NCBI RefSeq assembly: GCF_036373705.1
Contig: NC_089855.1
Span: 49,680,318-49,744,317, forward strand
DNA: 64,000 nt
Reading direction: 5' to 3'
From: Amia ocellicauda
Taxonomy: Eukaryota; Chordata; Actinopteri; Amiiformes; Amiidae
The position numbers and the translations under genes are program-made. The stretch's first letter is position 1. Each line of letters opens with the position of its first letter. Shown piece after piece: positions 33,087 to 40,701 of the stretch. The notes below the pieces were generated by a model. That model was given only the letters and a program-made list of their open reading frames with translations. It was not told the origin of the DNA and made no database searches.

Positions 33087-33935
33087 ATGTCTTACCCGAA
33101 AGCTGCGGACGTCGACAGGCTCTACAGGCCTCTTCAAACCCGGGATCACCCCTGGTTCTATTCCCCAGATTTTGTATACACTCCGGAACCCTCTGACTGC
33201 GGTTACCCTCCAAGACCTCAGACCCCGGTCCCTCAGGACGAAACAACATGCGGAGCGATGGATGTCCAAATGAGTCTCGGGGATCCCCAGCCTCTGGAGC
33301 TCATGGAGGGCCTCGATTTTGCCGAACTGTCTACCGTCTGTGCGTCTCAGGAGGGGGTCAGTCCAATGGATGTAGAAACACCCCACAAACCACCAGGCGA
33401 CCCAATGAGCATCGGACGGTCTCGGGGGCGTGATGAAGACGCAGGATTTATGCCCGGGGTAGGTGTCCAAGTAAGCAGAGTGGTTAAAAGCACCCTGGTG
33501 TATATTCTGAGTGCTCTCATCGACCGAGCTCTGAAAGAAGTCTGTCGGGGGTGTGAAGTGAATCACCCCAGTCAGTTGAGACACAGTTGTTTGTTTGAAC
33601 CAGACCGTTACTATTTCCTGTTCTATTTCAACGTGTTTTACAGAAGACTGAACAAACCGTGGCTGAAACCGGCACTAATCAAGGCTCTGTCTTACTCCCA
33701 CATACATGTCACTGCTGGACAAGTCCAGAAAATCATAGATGAGATTTTGCTGGAGCTGAAAAAGGAGCCGTTTATAATAGAGAAACTTGGGCAGCTGCTC
33801 AATGACCTGGATGAGCCAAGTAGAAAAACCGCTGGCAAGCTAAAAGCTTATTTCTTCCGTAAAGAAGTTAAAGCTGGGGGCAGCGACGAAGAATTCGACA
33901 TCTACGCCACTGATTCAGACTCTGACCTGAACTAA
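33087..33935 (+). CDS. Polinton accessory ORF-B, 282 aa, unknown
   Basis: The N-terminal half (1-130) is Pro-rich and probably disordered. From about 130 a folded region begins with a Cys/His cluster (CRGCEVNHPSQLRHSC), then an aromatic helix-like stretch (YYFLFYFNVFYRRL) and amphipathic helices. The tail is acidic with casein-kinase-2-like Ser/Asp sites (ATDSDSDLN). The Cys/His cluster could bind a metal. No family could be assigned with confidence. Position at the left end beside ORF-A and ORF-C suggests a host-interaction or early regulatory role, which is inference. A 168-codon ORF on the opposite strand is a shadow of this gene. Confidence 0.72.
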   Translation: MSYPKAADVDRLYRPLQTRDHPWFYSPDFVYTPEPSDCGYPPRPQTPVPQDETTCGAMDVQMSLGDPQPLELMEGLDFAELSTVCASQEGVSPMDVETPHKPPGDPMSIGRSRGRDEDAGFMPGVGVQVSRVVKSTLVYILSALIDRALKEVCRGCEVNHPSQLRHSCLFEPDRYYFLFYFNVFYRRLNKPWLKPALIKALSYSHIHVTAGQVQKIIDEILLELKKEPFIIEKLGQLLNDLDEPSRKTAGKLKAYFFRKEVKAGGSDEEFDIYATDSDSDLN

Positions 33936-33947
33936 GGGACTTTGAAC

Positions 33948-34454
33948 ATGGGGAATGTTCTGGACTGCTGCTGCAACTGGTTCTGTCATCAACACTCTGC
34001 AGCTAACCTGAGAGCGCTATTACACCATGTGCTTGACAGAAAAGTAGCCAACGCGAGCCTTTTCTCTACAGATTTAACCATCGATGAGGATCAACTTTCA
34101 AACCTGGAAAAGTTAATGGTTGCTGTAACAAAGACCGGGGGGTACGAACACTGGGATGAAGCGCTCAAGGGGGCCAAGAATGATATTAGGCCATTTCATC
34201 AACATCTGTATGACCTTTTACTGAGCATGTTTAATACCCCTCTGTTTACTTTTAAAATAGGTCATATTGTTGTTTTATTTACATATGTAACTGAGGTGTG
34301 TGCCTACAAGATAAAGAAACAGGTATTTGTTGATATAGATCAAGTAACCAATCATCTGATTTCTTTTTGTCTGGACCGTAGAAAAAATTGTTGTGTATGT
34401 TATACTTTTCTCAAATGTCTAAAAAGGGGTATCTGCTCTCCTGAAGTTGAATAA
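33948..34454 (+). CDS. Polinton accessory ORF-C, 168 aa, possible Bcl-2-like
   Basis: The ATG at 33948 (MGNVLDCCC) follows the ORF-B stop by 12 bp. MGNVLDCCC could be an N-myristoylation (Gly2) plus palmitoylation start. Helix-rich in the middle; the segment FKIGHIVVLFTYVTEVC around 105-121 resembles the BH1 helix of Bcl-2 proteins (consensus NWGR-I/V-V-x-F/L), and the preceding helix HQHLYDLLLSMF fits the helix before it. The C-terminus is Cys-rich rather than a membrane anchor. Adintoviruses and other animal DNA viruses are known to carry Bcl-2 homologues, so the reading is plausible but unproven. The poly(A) signal overlaps the stop codon (34450-34455). Confidence 0.7.
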   Translation: MGNVLDCCCNWFCHQHSAANLRALLHHVLDRKVANASLFSTDLTIDEDQLSNLEKLMVAVTKTGGYEHWDEALKGAKNDIRPFHQHLYDLLLSMFNTPLFTFKIGHIVVLFTYVTEVCAYKIKKQVFVDIDQVTNHLISFCLDRRKNCCVCYTFLKCLKRGICSPEVE

Positions 34455-34510
34455 AAAACCTTGTATAAAAACTTTGCGCATAGTGTGGGTCTGTGTGTTT
34501 ATTTGGCAGA

Positions 34511-35602
34511 ATGACTCGGCAAGCTCCCCAAATGCATGAACTATACTACAACCCAGCCAAGATTGGGGGTTTGGCGGGTAAGAAGGGTTTTCAAAGAGGA
34601 CTCGCTGAGGCCGGCGTGAAGGTTAATGATGTGGTTGTTTCAGAATGGTTACGGGAACAAGACGCCTATACCTTACATAAACCTCTCAGGATTAACTTTA
34701 AAAGAAACCGTGTATATGCAACTGACATAGACTCACAATGGCAAATGGATCTAGTCGATATGTCAAATTTATCAAAACATAACAATGGTCACAAATTTAT
34801 GTTGATGTGTATCGATGTGTTATCAAAATATGCCTGGGCTCGCATTCTACATAATAAAACAGGTCGGGCGGTGACAAGGGCCTTTGAGGATATATTGTCC
34901 CAGGGACGATGTCCTAAAAAACTGCAGACTGATAAAGGAAAAGAGTTTCTCAACAGAGAATTTCAGAATCTACTGAAGAGACACAAAATACATCATTTCA
35001 CCACCGGTAATGAGCTTAAGGCATCGGTGGTGGAGAGGTTTAACCGCACCATAAAGACCAAAATGTGGAGATATTTTACAGCGGTCAACACGTTCAAGTA
35101 TTTTGATAAAGTTCAGGATTTTATCGATGCTTATAACCAAGGGTATCACGCCAGTATTAAAATGAAGCCTATAGATGTTGATCAAAGTAATTCTTTTAAG
35201 GTCTATAAAAAATTATACGGCCCATTTATTAAGAAGGGGAAAACTACTTATAAGTTCAACATCGGTGATGTGGTTCGCGTTTCAAAGCTAAGGAGTACTT
35301 TTGCCAAAGGTTATGAACAAACATTTTCTGACGAATATTTTACAGTTACCGAACAGGTGGCTAGAGACCCCCCCGTGTACCGGTTAAAAGACTATGACGG
35401 GGAGGATATAGAAGGAACGTTTTACGAAGCCGAGTTACAAAAAATTATTGTGGGTAAAGACATTGTATACAGAGTTGAAAAGATATTAGCTGAGAAAACC
35501 CAGAACCGGAAAAAATATGTGTTGGTGAAATGGCTTGGATGGCCTGAAAAGTTCAATAGTTGGGTCCCGGAACAACAGGTTTGTGATATTCAAGCCTTAT
35601 AA
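34511..35602 (+). CDS. Polinton integrase (rve family) with C-terminal chromodomain
   Basis: A retrovirus-like DDE integrase that inserts the linear element and makes the 6-bp target duplication. Counting from the ATG at 34511, the triad is D80 (WQMDLVDM), D141 (QTDKGKEF) and E175 (VVERFNRTIK), 34 positions apart. The core spans about 70-225. A basic linker and SH3-like segment (FNIGDVVRVSKL) is near 250, and a chromodomain runs about 318-358 (VYRVEKIL...WLGWPEKFNSW) with the expected aromatic residues. A longer frame upstream starts at a non-ATG codon and is not preferred. It is followed after 4 nt by the minor capsid gene. Chromodomains in integrases can steer insertion to marked chromatin. 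Confidence 0.95.
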   Translation: MTRQAPQMHELYYNPAKIGGLAGKKGFQRGLAEAGVKVNDVVVSEWLREQDAYTLHKPLRINFKRNRVYATDIDSQWQMDLVDMSNLSKHNNGHKFMLMCIDVLSKYAWARILHNKTGRAVTRAFEDILSQGRCPKKLQTDKGKEFLNREFQNLLKRHKIHHFTTGNELKASVVERFNRTIKTKMWRYFTAVNTFKYFDKVQDFIDAYNQGYHASIKMKPIDVDQSNSFKVYKKLYGPFIKKGKTTYKFNIGDVVRVSKLRSTFAKGYEQTFSDEYFTVTEQVARDPPVYRLKDYDGEDIEGTFYEAELQKIIVGKDIVYRVEKILAEKTQNRKKYVLVKWLGWPEKFNSWVPEQQVCDIQAL

Positions 35603-35606
35603 CAAC

Positions 35607-36404
35607 ATGCCCGCTGGTGTGATGGGGTCATTACTTTCGATACTCAAGATGGAATCAGGAGGCTTCTACGTGACTCTACCCAGTAACGCCTCTCTCGATA
35701 TATACCCTAAAAATGAAATATCCAGTTACACGGTACAATTTGGAAAATCTATAGATCTAAGGGGGTCGTGGGAAGTGGGGTTGGCGGAAATACAGTATCC
35801 TTACACTTGGGCTGTTTTTCAAGATAAGGATGCCACCTTCGCCATTTTTGACGATGTTAAAAAGAGTCAATGGACATTCACGATGCAAGGAGGTTATTAT
35901 GACAATGTGGATACAATATTAGATGAGATGCATAAACAGTTCTCAGAAGGCACCCCCAACATCAAGCTATATTACAACCCTATTAAAAACAGAGTGTACA
36001 AGGTGTCAAAACCTGGTATTAGCATTCAAACCAAAGGACAACTGGGGCGTATATTAGGGTTCTATTCTGACACAGAGAGCAGGTTCTCAGAAGTGGTGGC
36101 ACCCTTCCCGGCTGACATCAGTGGCGGCTTTTACACTCTTTATGTGTATACGGATATCATAACACACCAGAGGGTCGGGGATAGCTATGTCCCCCTTTTG
36201 AGAAATGTACTTATTAAAGGTAAAAGCAATGACATGGTCACAATTACTTATGACAAGCCACACTACGTACCAGTCTCAAAGACCCACTTTGACAACATCA
36301 CGATCGAAGTAAAATCGGATCAGAATATCAACGTACCCTTCCGCTTCGGGAAAGTTATTGTCAAACTACATTTTCGACCCCTGAAACAGTGTGTACATTA
36401 TTAA
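35607..36404 (+). CDS. Polinton minor capsid (penton-like) protein
   Basis: 265 codons from MPAGVMGS. The segment GGFYVTLPSNASLDIYPKNE leads into a beta-rich protein of the length expected for the single jelly-roll penton protein of Polintons and adintoviruses. Its position just before a small basic protein and the double jelly-roll capsid is the family order. The assignment is by order, length and general character rather than by a catalytic motif. The stop and the next ATG are arranged TAAAATG. Confidence 0.85.
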   Translation: MPAGVMGSLLSILKMESGGFYVTLPSNASLDIYPKNEISSYTVQFGKSIDLRGSWEVGLAEIQYPYTWAVFQDKDATFAIFDDVKKSQWTFTMQGGYYDNVDTILDEMHKQFSEGTPNIKLYYNPIKNRVYKVSKPGISIQTKGQLGRILGFYSDTESRFSEVVAPFPADISGGFYTLYVYTDIITHQRVGDSYVPLLRNVLIKGKSNDMVTITYDKPHYVPVSKTHFDNITIEVKSDQNINVPFRFGKVIVKLHFRPLKQCVHY

Positions 36405-36405
36405 A

Positions 36406-36894
36406 ATGGCTACCTCGAGGGGTTATGTAGATCCTAGCGCCTATGTGGATTATTACAAGATGCAAGCCGTGAACGGCTTGCCCGGTTTTGTAGGAGCCCC
36501 CACAATGTATGGAGCCGGTCTAGGAGGACTCTTTCGTGGTCTCTTTAGAATGGCCGTACCCCTGCTTAAGAGAGGCTCTGCTATAGCCAGACCCCACTTG
36601 AAATCAGCGGCTAAAAATATTGTTAGTGACGTGTTCACCAATGTTATGAACCGGGCAGCTAGCCATGAGCAGCAGGAGGGTTCGGGTCTCATGGTAATGG
36701 CGAGGAGGGGGGGTAAAAGAAGAAACAGTATGTGTCCACCAGGGCGACGAAGATCCGTGGCTAACAAAAAACGAAGAAGCTCTCATTCTCCAACATATCG
36801 TGGAAACACTCGGAGAAGGAAGCAGCACAAGAAAAAACCTGCAAAAAGAAAGTCTCAAAGAAAGACAAATAGAGCCTCAGGATACATCTTTTAA
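36406..36894 (+). CDS. Basic core-like Polinton protein
   Basis: 162 codons. The N-terminal part has an amphipathic/hydrophobic stretch GAGLGGLFRGLFRMAVPLL near 40-58, and the C-terminal half is dense in Arg and Lys (GGKRRN, KKRRSS, RRRKQHKKKPAKRKSQRK). This composition suits a DNA-condensing or membrane-active virion protein like adenovirus core pX/mu or pVI. The exact equivalent is not settled. It lies 1 nt after the minor capsid stop and 2 nt before the major capsid ATG. Confidence 0.78.
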   Translation: MATSRGYVDPSAYVDYYKMQAVNGLPGFVGAPTMYGAGLGGLFRGLFRMAVPLLKRGSAIARPHLKSAAKNIVSDVFTNVMNRAASHEQQEGSGLMVMARRGGKRRNSMCPPGRRRSVANKKRRSSHSPTYRGNTRRRKQHKKKPAKRKSQRKTNRASGYIF

Positions 36895-36896
36895 AA

Positions 36897-38204
36897 ATGT
36901 CTTTTGTCCACAGTCTATCGGAAGAATGCGTCAAATCAGAACTGGATCTGTTTACAGTTCCATACACTCAAACGAGTATAGATAAGAGCATATATGTAGA
37001 GATACCCCCTCTTTCCGCAATTTCAGATACGGCCCCTCTGGAGTTTTTTATTGCTGGCAATGGCGAGGATTATATTGATTTGAATAACACATTTATTTTA
37101 ATGAACTGTAAAGTGACTGATGAGGATGGCGATGCAATCGAGAAGACGGCCAACGCTGGGGTCATCAATTACCCGGTGGCCACCATGTTTTCACAGGTGG
37201 ATGTGACCCTGGGAGATCGGCTCATTAGTCAAAGCAGCAATACTTACCCCTATAGGGCCATGATGGAGTGTATCCTTAATTATAGTGAGGAGACCCTAAG
37301 CAAACAGTTCAGCCCCGGCCTTTTCTTCAAAGACACCCCGGAAGCTATGGACGACCAGGATCCAGAGGGACTCAATAAGGGTTTGCAAAAAAGAACGGCC
37401 TTTTCAACAGAAGGGAGGACCTTTGAGCTAATGGGACATATTCATGCAGACATATTTTTCCAAGAAAAACTCATGCTCAACGGGGTAGACATTAAAATTA
37501 AAATGATCCGTAGTAAAAGTGCTTTTTGTCTGATGACCCCTGATACTGAAAAATATAAACTGACCATATTATCGGCCTCGCTGTTTGTGAAAAAAGTATC
37601 CGTCTCCCCGGCGGTTAAACTAGGACATGCGCAGGCTTTAATGACGGCAAACGCCAAGTACCCGATCGAAAGAGTCTATATGAAAGTCCACAGTATCCCC
37701 GCAGGGACACGGGTGATGAACCAGGAAAATCTGTTTCTAGGCCAGCTCCCAAAACAGGTTATTATAGGTCTCGTGGATAATGATGCATTTACCGGGGTTT
37801 ACAACAAGAACCCCTTTAACTTTAAACATTATAACGCGGAATTTATAGCACTGTACGTCGATGGTGTGCAGGTTCCATCCAGACCTTTTCAACCTGACTT
37901 TGAAAACGGCAACGCGGTTCGTGAATATTACAGTCTAGTACTGGCTACGGGTCGCCATCTCAAGGATCAACCTCTGCTGATCGATCGCCGGGAATACTGC
38001 AGCGGTTACACCCTGTACGGTTTCAACCTGACCCCTGACGAAGAGTGTGGACAACATTTTTCACTGATGAAGACGGGCAATATGCGTTTGGAGATGCGTT
38101 TCAAGCAGCCTCTACCACGCACTGTAAATATGGTCGTGTATGCTGTGTTTGACAACATTATTGAGGTGAATCAGAGGAGAAACGTTCTGTATGATTATTA
38201 TTAA
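36897..38204 (+). CDS. Polinton major capsid protein (double jelly-roll)
   Basis: 435 codons, starting MSFVHSLSEECVKSEL. It belongs to the widespread family often annotated as F54H12.2-like in animal genomes and identified as the Polinton/adintovirus hexon-type capsid. Stretches such as FSQVDVTLGDRLISQS and CSGYTLYGFNLTPDEECG are typical of it. It is beta-rich with no membrane segment. In E2 the gene is open end to end. It ends in ...YDYY with the protease ATG 1 nt after the stop. Confidence 0.9.
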   Translation: MSFVHSLSEECVKSELDLFTVPYTQTSIDKSIYVEIPPLSAISDTAPLEFFIAGNGEDYIDLNNTFILMNCKVTDEDGDAIEKTANAGVINYPVATMFSQVDVTLGDRLISQSSNTYPYRAMMECILNYSEETLSKQFSPGLFFKDTPEAMDDQDPEGLNKGLQKRTAFSTEGRTFELMGHIHADIFFQEKLMLNGVDIKIKMIRSKSAFCLMTPDTEKYKLTILSASLFVKKVSVSPAVKLGHAQALMTANAKYPIERVYMKVHSIPAGTRVMNQENLFLGQLPKQVIIGLVDNDAFTGVYNKNPFNFKHYNAEFIALYVDGVQVPSRPFQPDFENGNAVREYYSLVLATGRHLKDQPLLIDRREYCSGYTLYGFNLTPDEECGQHFSLMKTGNMRLEMRFKQPLPRTVNMVVYAVFDNIIEVNQRRNVLYDYY

Positions 38205-38205
38205 A

Positions 38206-38763
38206 ATGAACACCAGAGAGCTCAACCACATCATGAATGCCCTGGACGGCTCACGGAAAGTGTTTCAAGGAGTCTACGCCTGCGACCAGCTGCCTAAATT
38301 TAAGATCAAGAATTTACCTGCAATGTACATAATCAACACACACCCTAAAAATATGCCCGGAGAACATTGGCTGGCTATTTATCTAAGGGAGGACCGCCGT
38401 GGGGAATTTTTTGATTCCTATGGAAACCCCCCGGATTTCAGACCTTTCCCTCGGAAGATCAATAACTTTCTGCTCAACAACTGTCAAGAAACCATTTACA
38501 GCGGTCGTCAAGTACAAAGTCTTCAGACCTTCACTTGTGGTCAACACTGTGTGTTTTTCTTATATCATAGATCTAAAGGAAGGTCATACCCCGATATTAT
38601 GTCCTTGTACAGTGAGGATTTAGGCCAAAATGATAAAAAAGTGGCAGAGTTTGTCAGGACACTGTGGACCCCCCCTTATAACACAATTACTTACGACCCT
38701 AGCCAGCCATGTATACAGATGGGGTGTTCTTGTGAGGATTTTAAAAGATGTCATGCGTGTTAA
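38206..38763 (+). CDS. Polinton maturation cysteine protease (adenain/Ulp1-like)
   Basis: 185 codons from the ATG at 38206; an upstream in-frame ATG at 38191 overlaps the capsid gene and is less likely. The adenain-type catalytic set is visible: H54 (GEHWLAIYL), D70 (FFDSYGN), Q104 and C111 (QTFTCGQHCVFF), with the 7-residue Q-to-C spacing of adenovirus protease. It presumably processes capsid precursors. It is the last + strand gene before the convergent poly(A) zone. The C-terminus is Cys-rich (CSCEDFKRCHAC). Confidence 0.92.
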   Translation: MNTRELNHIMNALDGSRKVFQGVYACDQLPKFKIKNLPAMYIINTHPKNMPGEHWLAIYLREDRRGEFFDSYGNPPDFRPFPRKINNFLLNNCQETIYSGRQVQSLQTFTCGQHCVFFLYHRSKGRSYPDIMSLYSEDLGQNDKKVAEFVRTLWTPPYNTITYDPSQPCIQMGCSCEDFKRCHAC

Positions 38764-38941
38764 AGTGAAAAAATAATGAAAACAGCCTTTGAATCATTAG
38801 TTTTGTTTTTATTCAACACAAATCTTATACAAAGCAGGGTTATGTTATAAATAAATGTACAACATTTGAAAATAAAAATAAAAAATAAAAAAATTGTTTG
38901 TCGGTTCCTTATTTACAGGGGAGACAAATAAAAACATGAGA
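38764..38941. terminator. Convergent poly(A) zone (E2)
   Basis: AATAAA on + at 38850-38855, with A-rich repeats to about 38891. TTTATT, which is AATAAA on -, is at 38808-38813. Transcripts from both sides overlap here. Confidence 0.65.
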
Positions 38942-39685
38942 TTAATAAGCTTCCCAACGATGGATAGATCCTGAGGAGGGTTGCTCAACACGGTCAGAGT
39001 AATGAGATATCGGCGTCAGATCAGTCACCACCTCTTTACACAGACGGATTTTTTGTCGCGTTTCCTGGTTAGGGACTGTTGATTGGGGCATGTTCAGACA
39101 GGCCATCGCCTGTAGGAAAGCATTCCAGCCTACAGGTCGGCGACTATCGGGTACCTTATTAGTGCTAGTGACACTCTTCAACAAATCAAACATGTGTGAA
39201 CCTTTGATCAGTTGTCCTTTAAAAACAAATTCACCCTGTTCATTCCAAGTCGTTACCCGCGGTTTCTGAACCATTTTGTGCAGAATATATTCTGCATGTC
39301 TTTTGCTTCTGGCCGGCATGTTTCTCAAAACATCCGTTACAACATCTCCCTCTGAACTCTCAACAGGTTCGGGCACCGCAACATCTTTATCAACCGTACC
39401 CCCCGCATCAGTCCCAGAACCATTTTCTTGAGAGGCCATGGTTAAAGTTAAAATGTTTTGATCTTTTTCACCCTGTCTAACCAGACGGAGGTAGCGCTGT
39501 AACGTGTTGCTATACATCTGGGCTTTGGAATACTGATTTAAATCGGCCCTGGCCAGTATAGCTTTCATTTCAGAGTCCAGGTTGTTTTCGGCCATTTGTC
39601 TAATGGGCTCTGGCCCGACAACATTTTTTCTCAGTTTCTCAAGCTGCTCCTGAGGGATCAAAAACATTTTCTGAGCATATTCCAT
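38942..39685 (-). CDS. Conserved Polinton protein, 247 aa, unknown
   Basis: It starts MEYAQKMFLIPQEQLEKLR, a start seen in many fish Polintons as far as can be recalled. Residues 1-75 are predicted helical. A Gly/Glu/Val-rich linker at about 85-115 is followed by a basic/aromatic domain to the end (SIHRWEAY). No catalytic motif was seen. It lies directly after the 111-residue gene (2-nt gap) in the minus-strand late cluster, so a virion or assembly role is likely by context only. Confidence 0.75.
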   Translation of the reverse strand: MEYAQKMFLIPQEQLEKLRKNVVGPEPIRQMAENNLDSEMKAILARADLNQYSKAQMYSNTLQRYLRLVRQGEKDQNILTLTMASQENGSGTDAGGTVDKDVAVPEPVESSEGDVVTDVLRNMPARSKRHAEYILHKMVQKPRVTTWNEQGEFVFKGQLIKGSHMFDLLKSVTSTNKVPDSRRPVGWNAFLQAMACLNMPQSTVPNQETRQKIRLCKEVVTDLTPISHYSDRVEQPSSGSIHRWEAY

Positions 39686-39687
39686 TA

Positions 39688-40023
39688 TTAACCCACTCTG
39701 GAAGCTAGAAGACTGGTTAGGAAAGGCACGGCTATGCTCAACAGCGGTCCTATAAAACCTCCGGTTTGATTAATCTTCTTTCTTTTTCTTTTAATAGAAT
39801 ACTTCTTATTAGCGATGATCTTGATAACCGCTTTTTGTTTTTTGAGTTTAGAATGTTGAGAAGGGGTTAGGGGTATATTACCGCGTAAGATGTTAAAAGC
39901 TATTTCACACAGGGTCTCGATCAAATCCGAGGGGGCCCCTGCCAGCACAGCTTTCCTATGGCGCGGGCTCCCCTCAAATAACATTTGCAAAAGCGGCAGA
40001 TTTCTTTTAATCCGAACAGACAT
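39688..40023 (-). CDS. Small basic Polinton protein with hydrophobic C-terminus
   Basis: 111 residues. The N-terminus is MSVRIKRNLPLLQMLF, followed by a helical Leu-rich segment, a very basic stretch near 72-86 (KKYSIKRKRKKI) and a hydrophobic tail GGFIGPLLSIAVPFLTSLL at about 89-107 that could act as a membrane-active helix. Small proteins of this shape recur next to the ATPase in fish Polintons. The function is not established. It lies 6 nt after the ATPase stop. Confidence 0.75.
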   Translation of the reverse strand: MSVRIKRNLPLLQMLFEGSPRHRKAVLAGAPSDLIETLCEIAFNILRGNIPLTPSQHSKLKKQKAVIKIIANKKYSIKRKRKKINQTGGFIGPLLSIAVPFLTSLLASRVG

Positions 40024-40029
40024 TCTTAT

Positions 40030-40701
40030 TTATTTCCTTTTCTTTAGCACATACACTGCCGGCCAATCGGGCGGGCACAAACCTGTTCTGAGGCAAAAGT
40101 CTTCTGGGGTTTGTGCTTTTAAGTCCACAATCAAGTACCCGTAGGGTTTTTTGGTGGCATCCTCAAATGCCTCCAAAAAGAATTTGGTCTGGTTAGGGTA
40201 CATTTGACGAGCCAAGACGGTGACCTGTAGTTTATCTCTGGGGTTTTTAAAAAGAATTATATATTTGGCATTTAAATTAATAGTGCGGCTTTTTTTACCT
40301 TGAAAAAATAGATTTTGAACTAAATAAATAATACTTAAATTCCTATGATGAGTGTACTTTGTGAAAGCTTTTTCCACTTCACTGTTGTCACCGGCCTGCT
40401 CCATCAGGTCATCAAGGATCACTAGATTAGTTTGTCCGGGCGGGAACAGGTCATCGTCACACAACGAGGCGGGGAGACCTTGCACAAATTTCAGATTATT
40501 TTTTTTTGATGCCAAATCATCGTAGAGAGGTTGCCAGCAAGAGTAACACCACACTATGTTGTCAAGAGCTTGGGACACGGTTGCGTCCACATCTTCTATG
40601 ATGTTCTTTATAAGATAGCTCTTACCCGAATTGGAGGGACCGGCTATAATACAGGAGAAAGGGTGTTGAAGTCTGTTATCAAAACCACTGCTAATATCCA
40701 T
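40030..40701 (-). CDS. Polinton genome-packaging ATPase (FtsK/HerA-A32 type)
   Basis: 223 codons. Walker A GPSNSGKS is at 21-28 and Walker B NLVILDD at 92-98, with a short helix-strand core after them, as in A32-like packaging ATPases that pump DNA into capsids. The length fits the family. The start overlaps the end of the polymerase by 11 bp, and the next gene follows after 6 nt, indicating a compact minus-strand gene block. Confidence 0.93.
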   Translation of the reverse strand: MDISSGFDNRLQHPFSCIIAGPSNSGKSYLIKNIIEDVDATVSQALDNIVWCYSCWQPLYDDLASKKNNLKFVQGLPASLCDDDLFPPGQTNLVILDDLMEQAGDNSEVEKAFTKYTHHRNLSIIYLVQNLFFQGKKSRTINLNAKYIILFKNPRDKLQVTVLARQMYPNQTKFFLEAFEDATKKPYGYLIVDLKAQTPEDFCLRTGLCPPDWPAVYVLKKRK

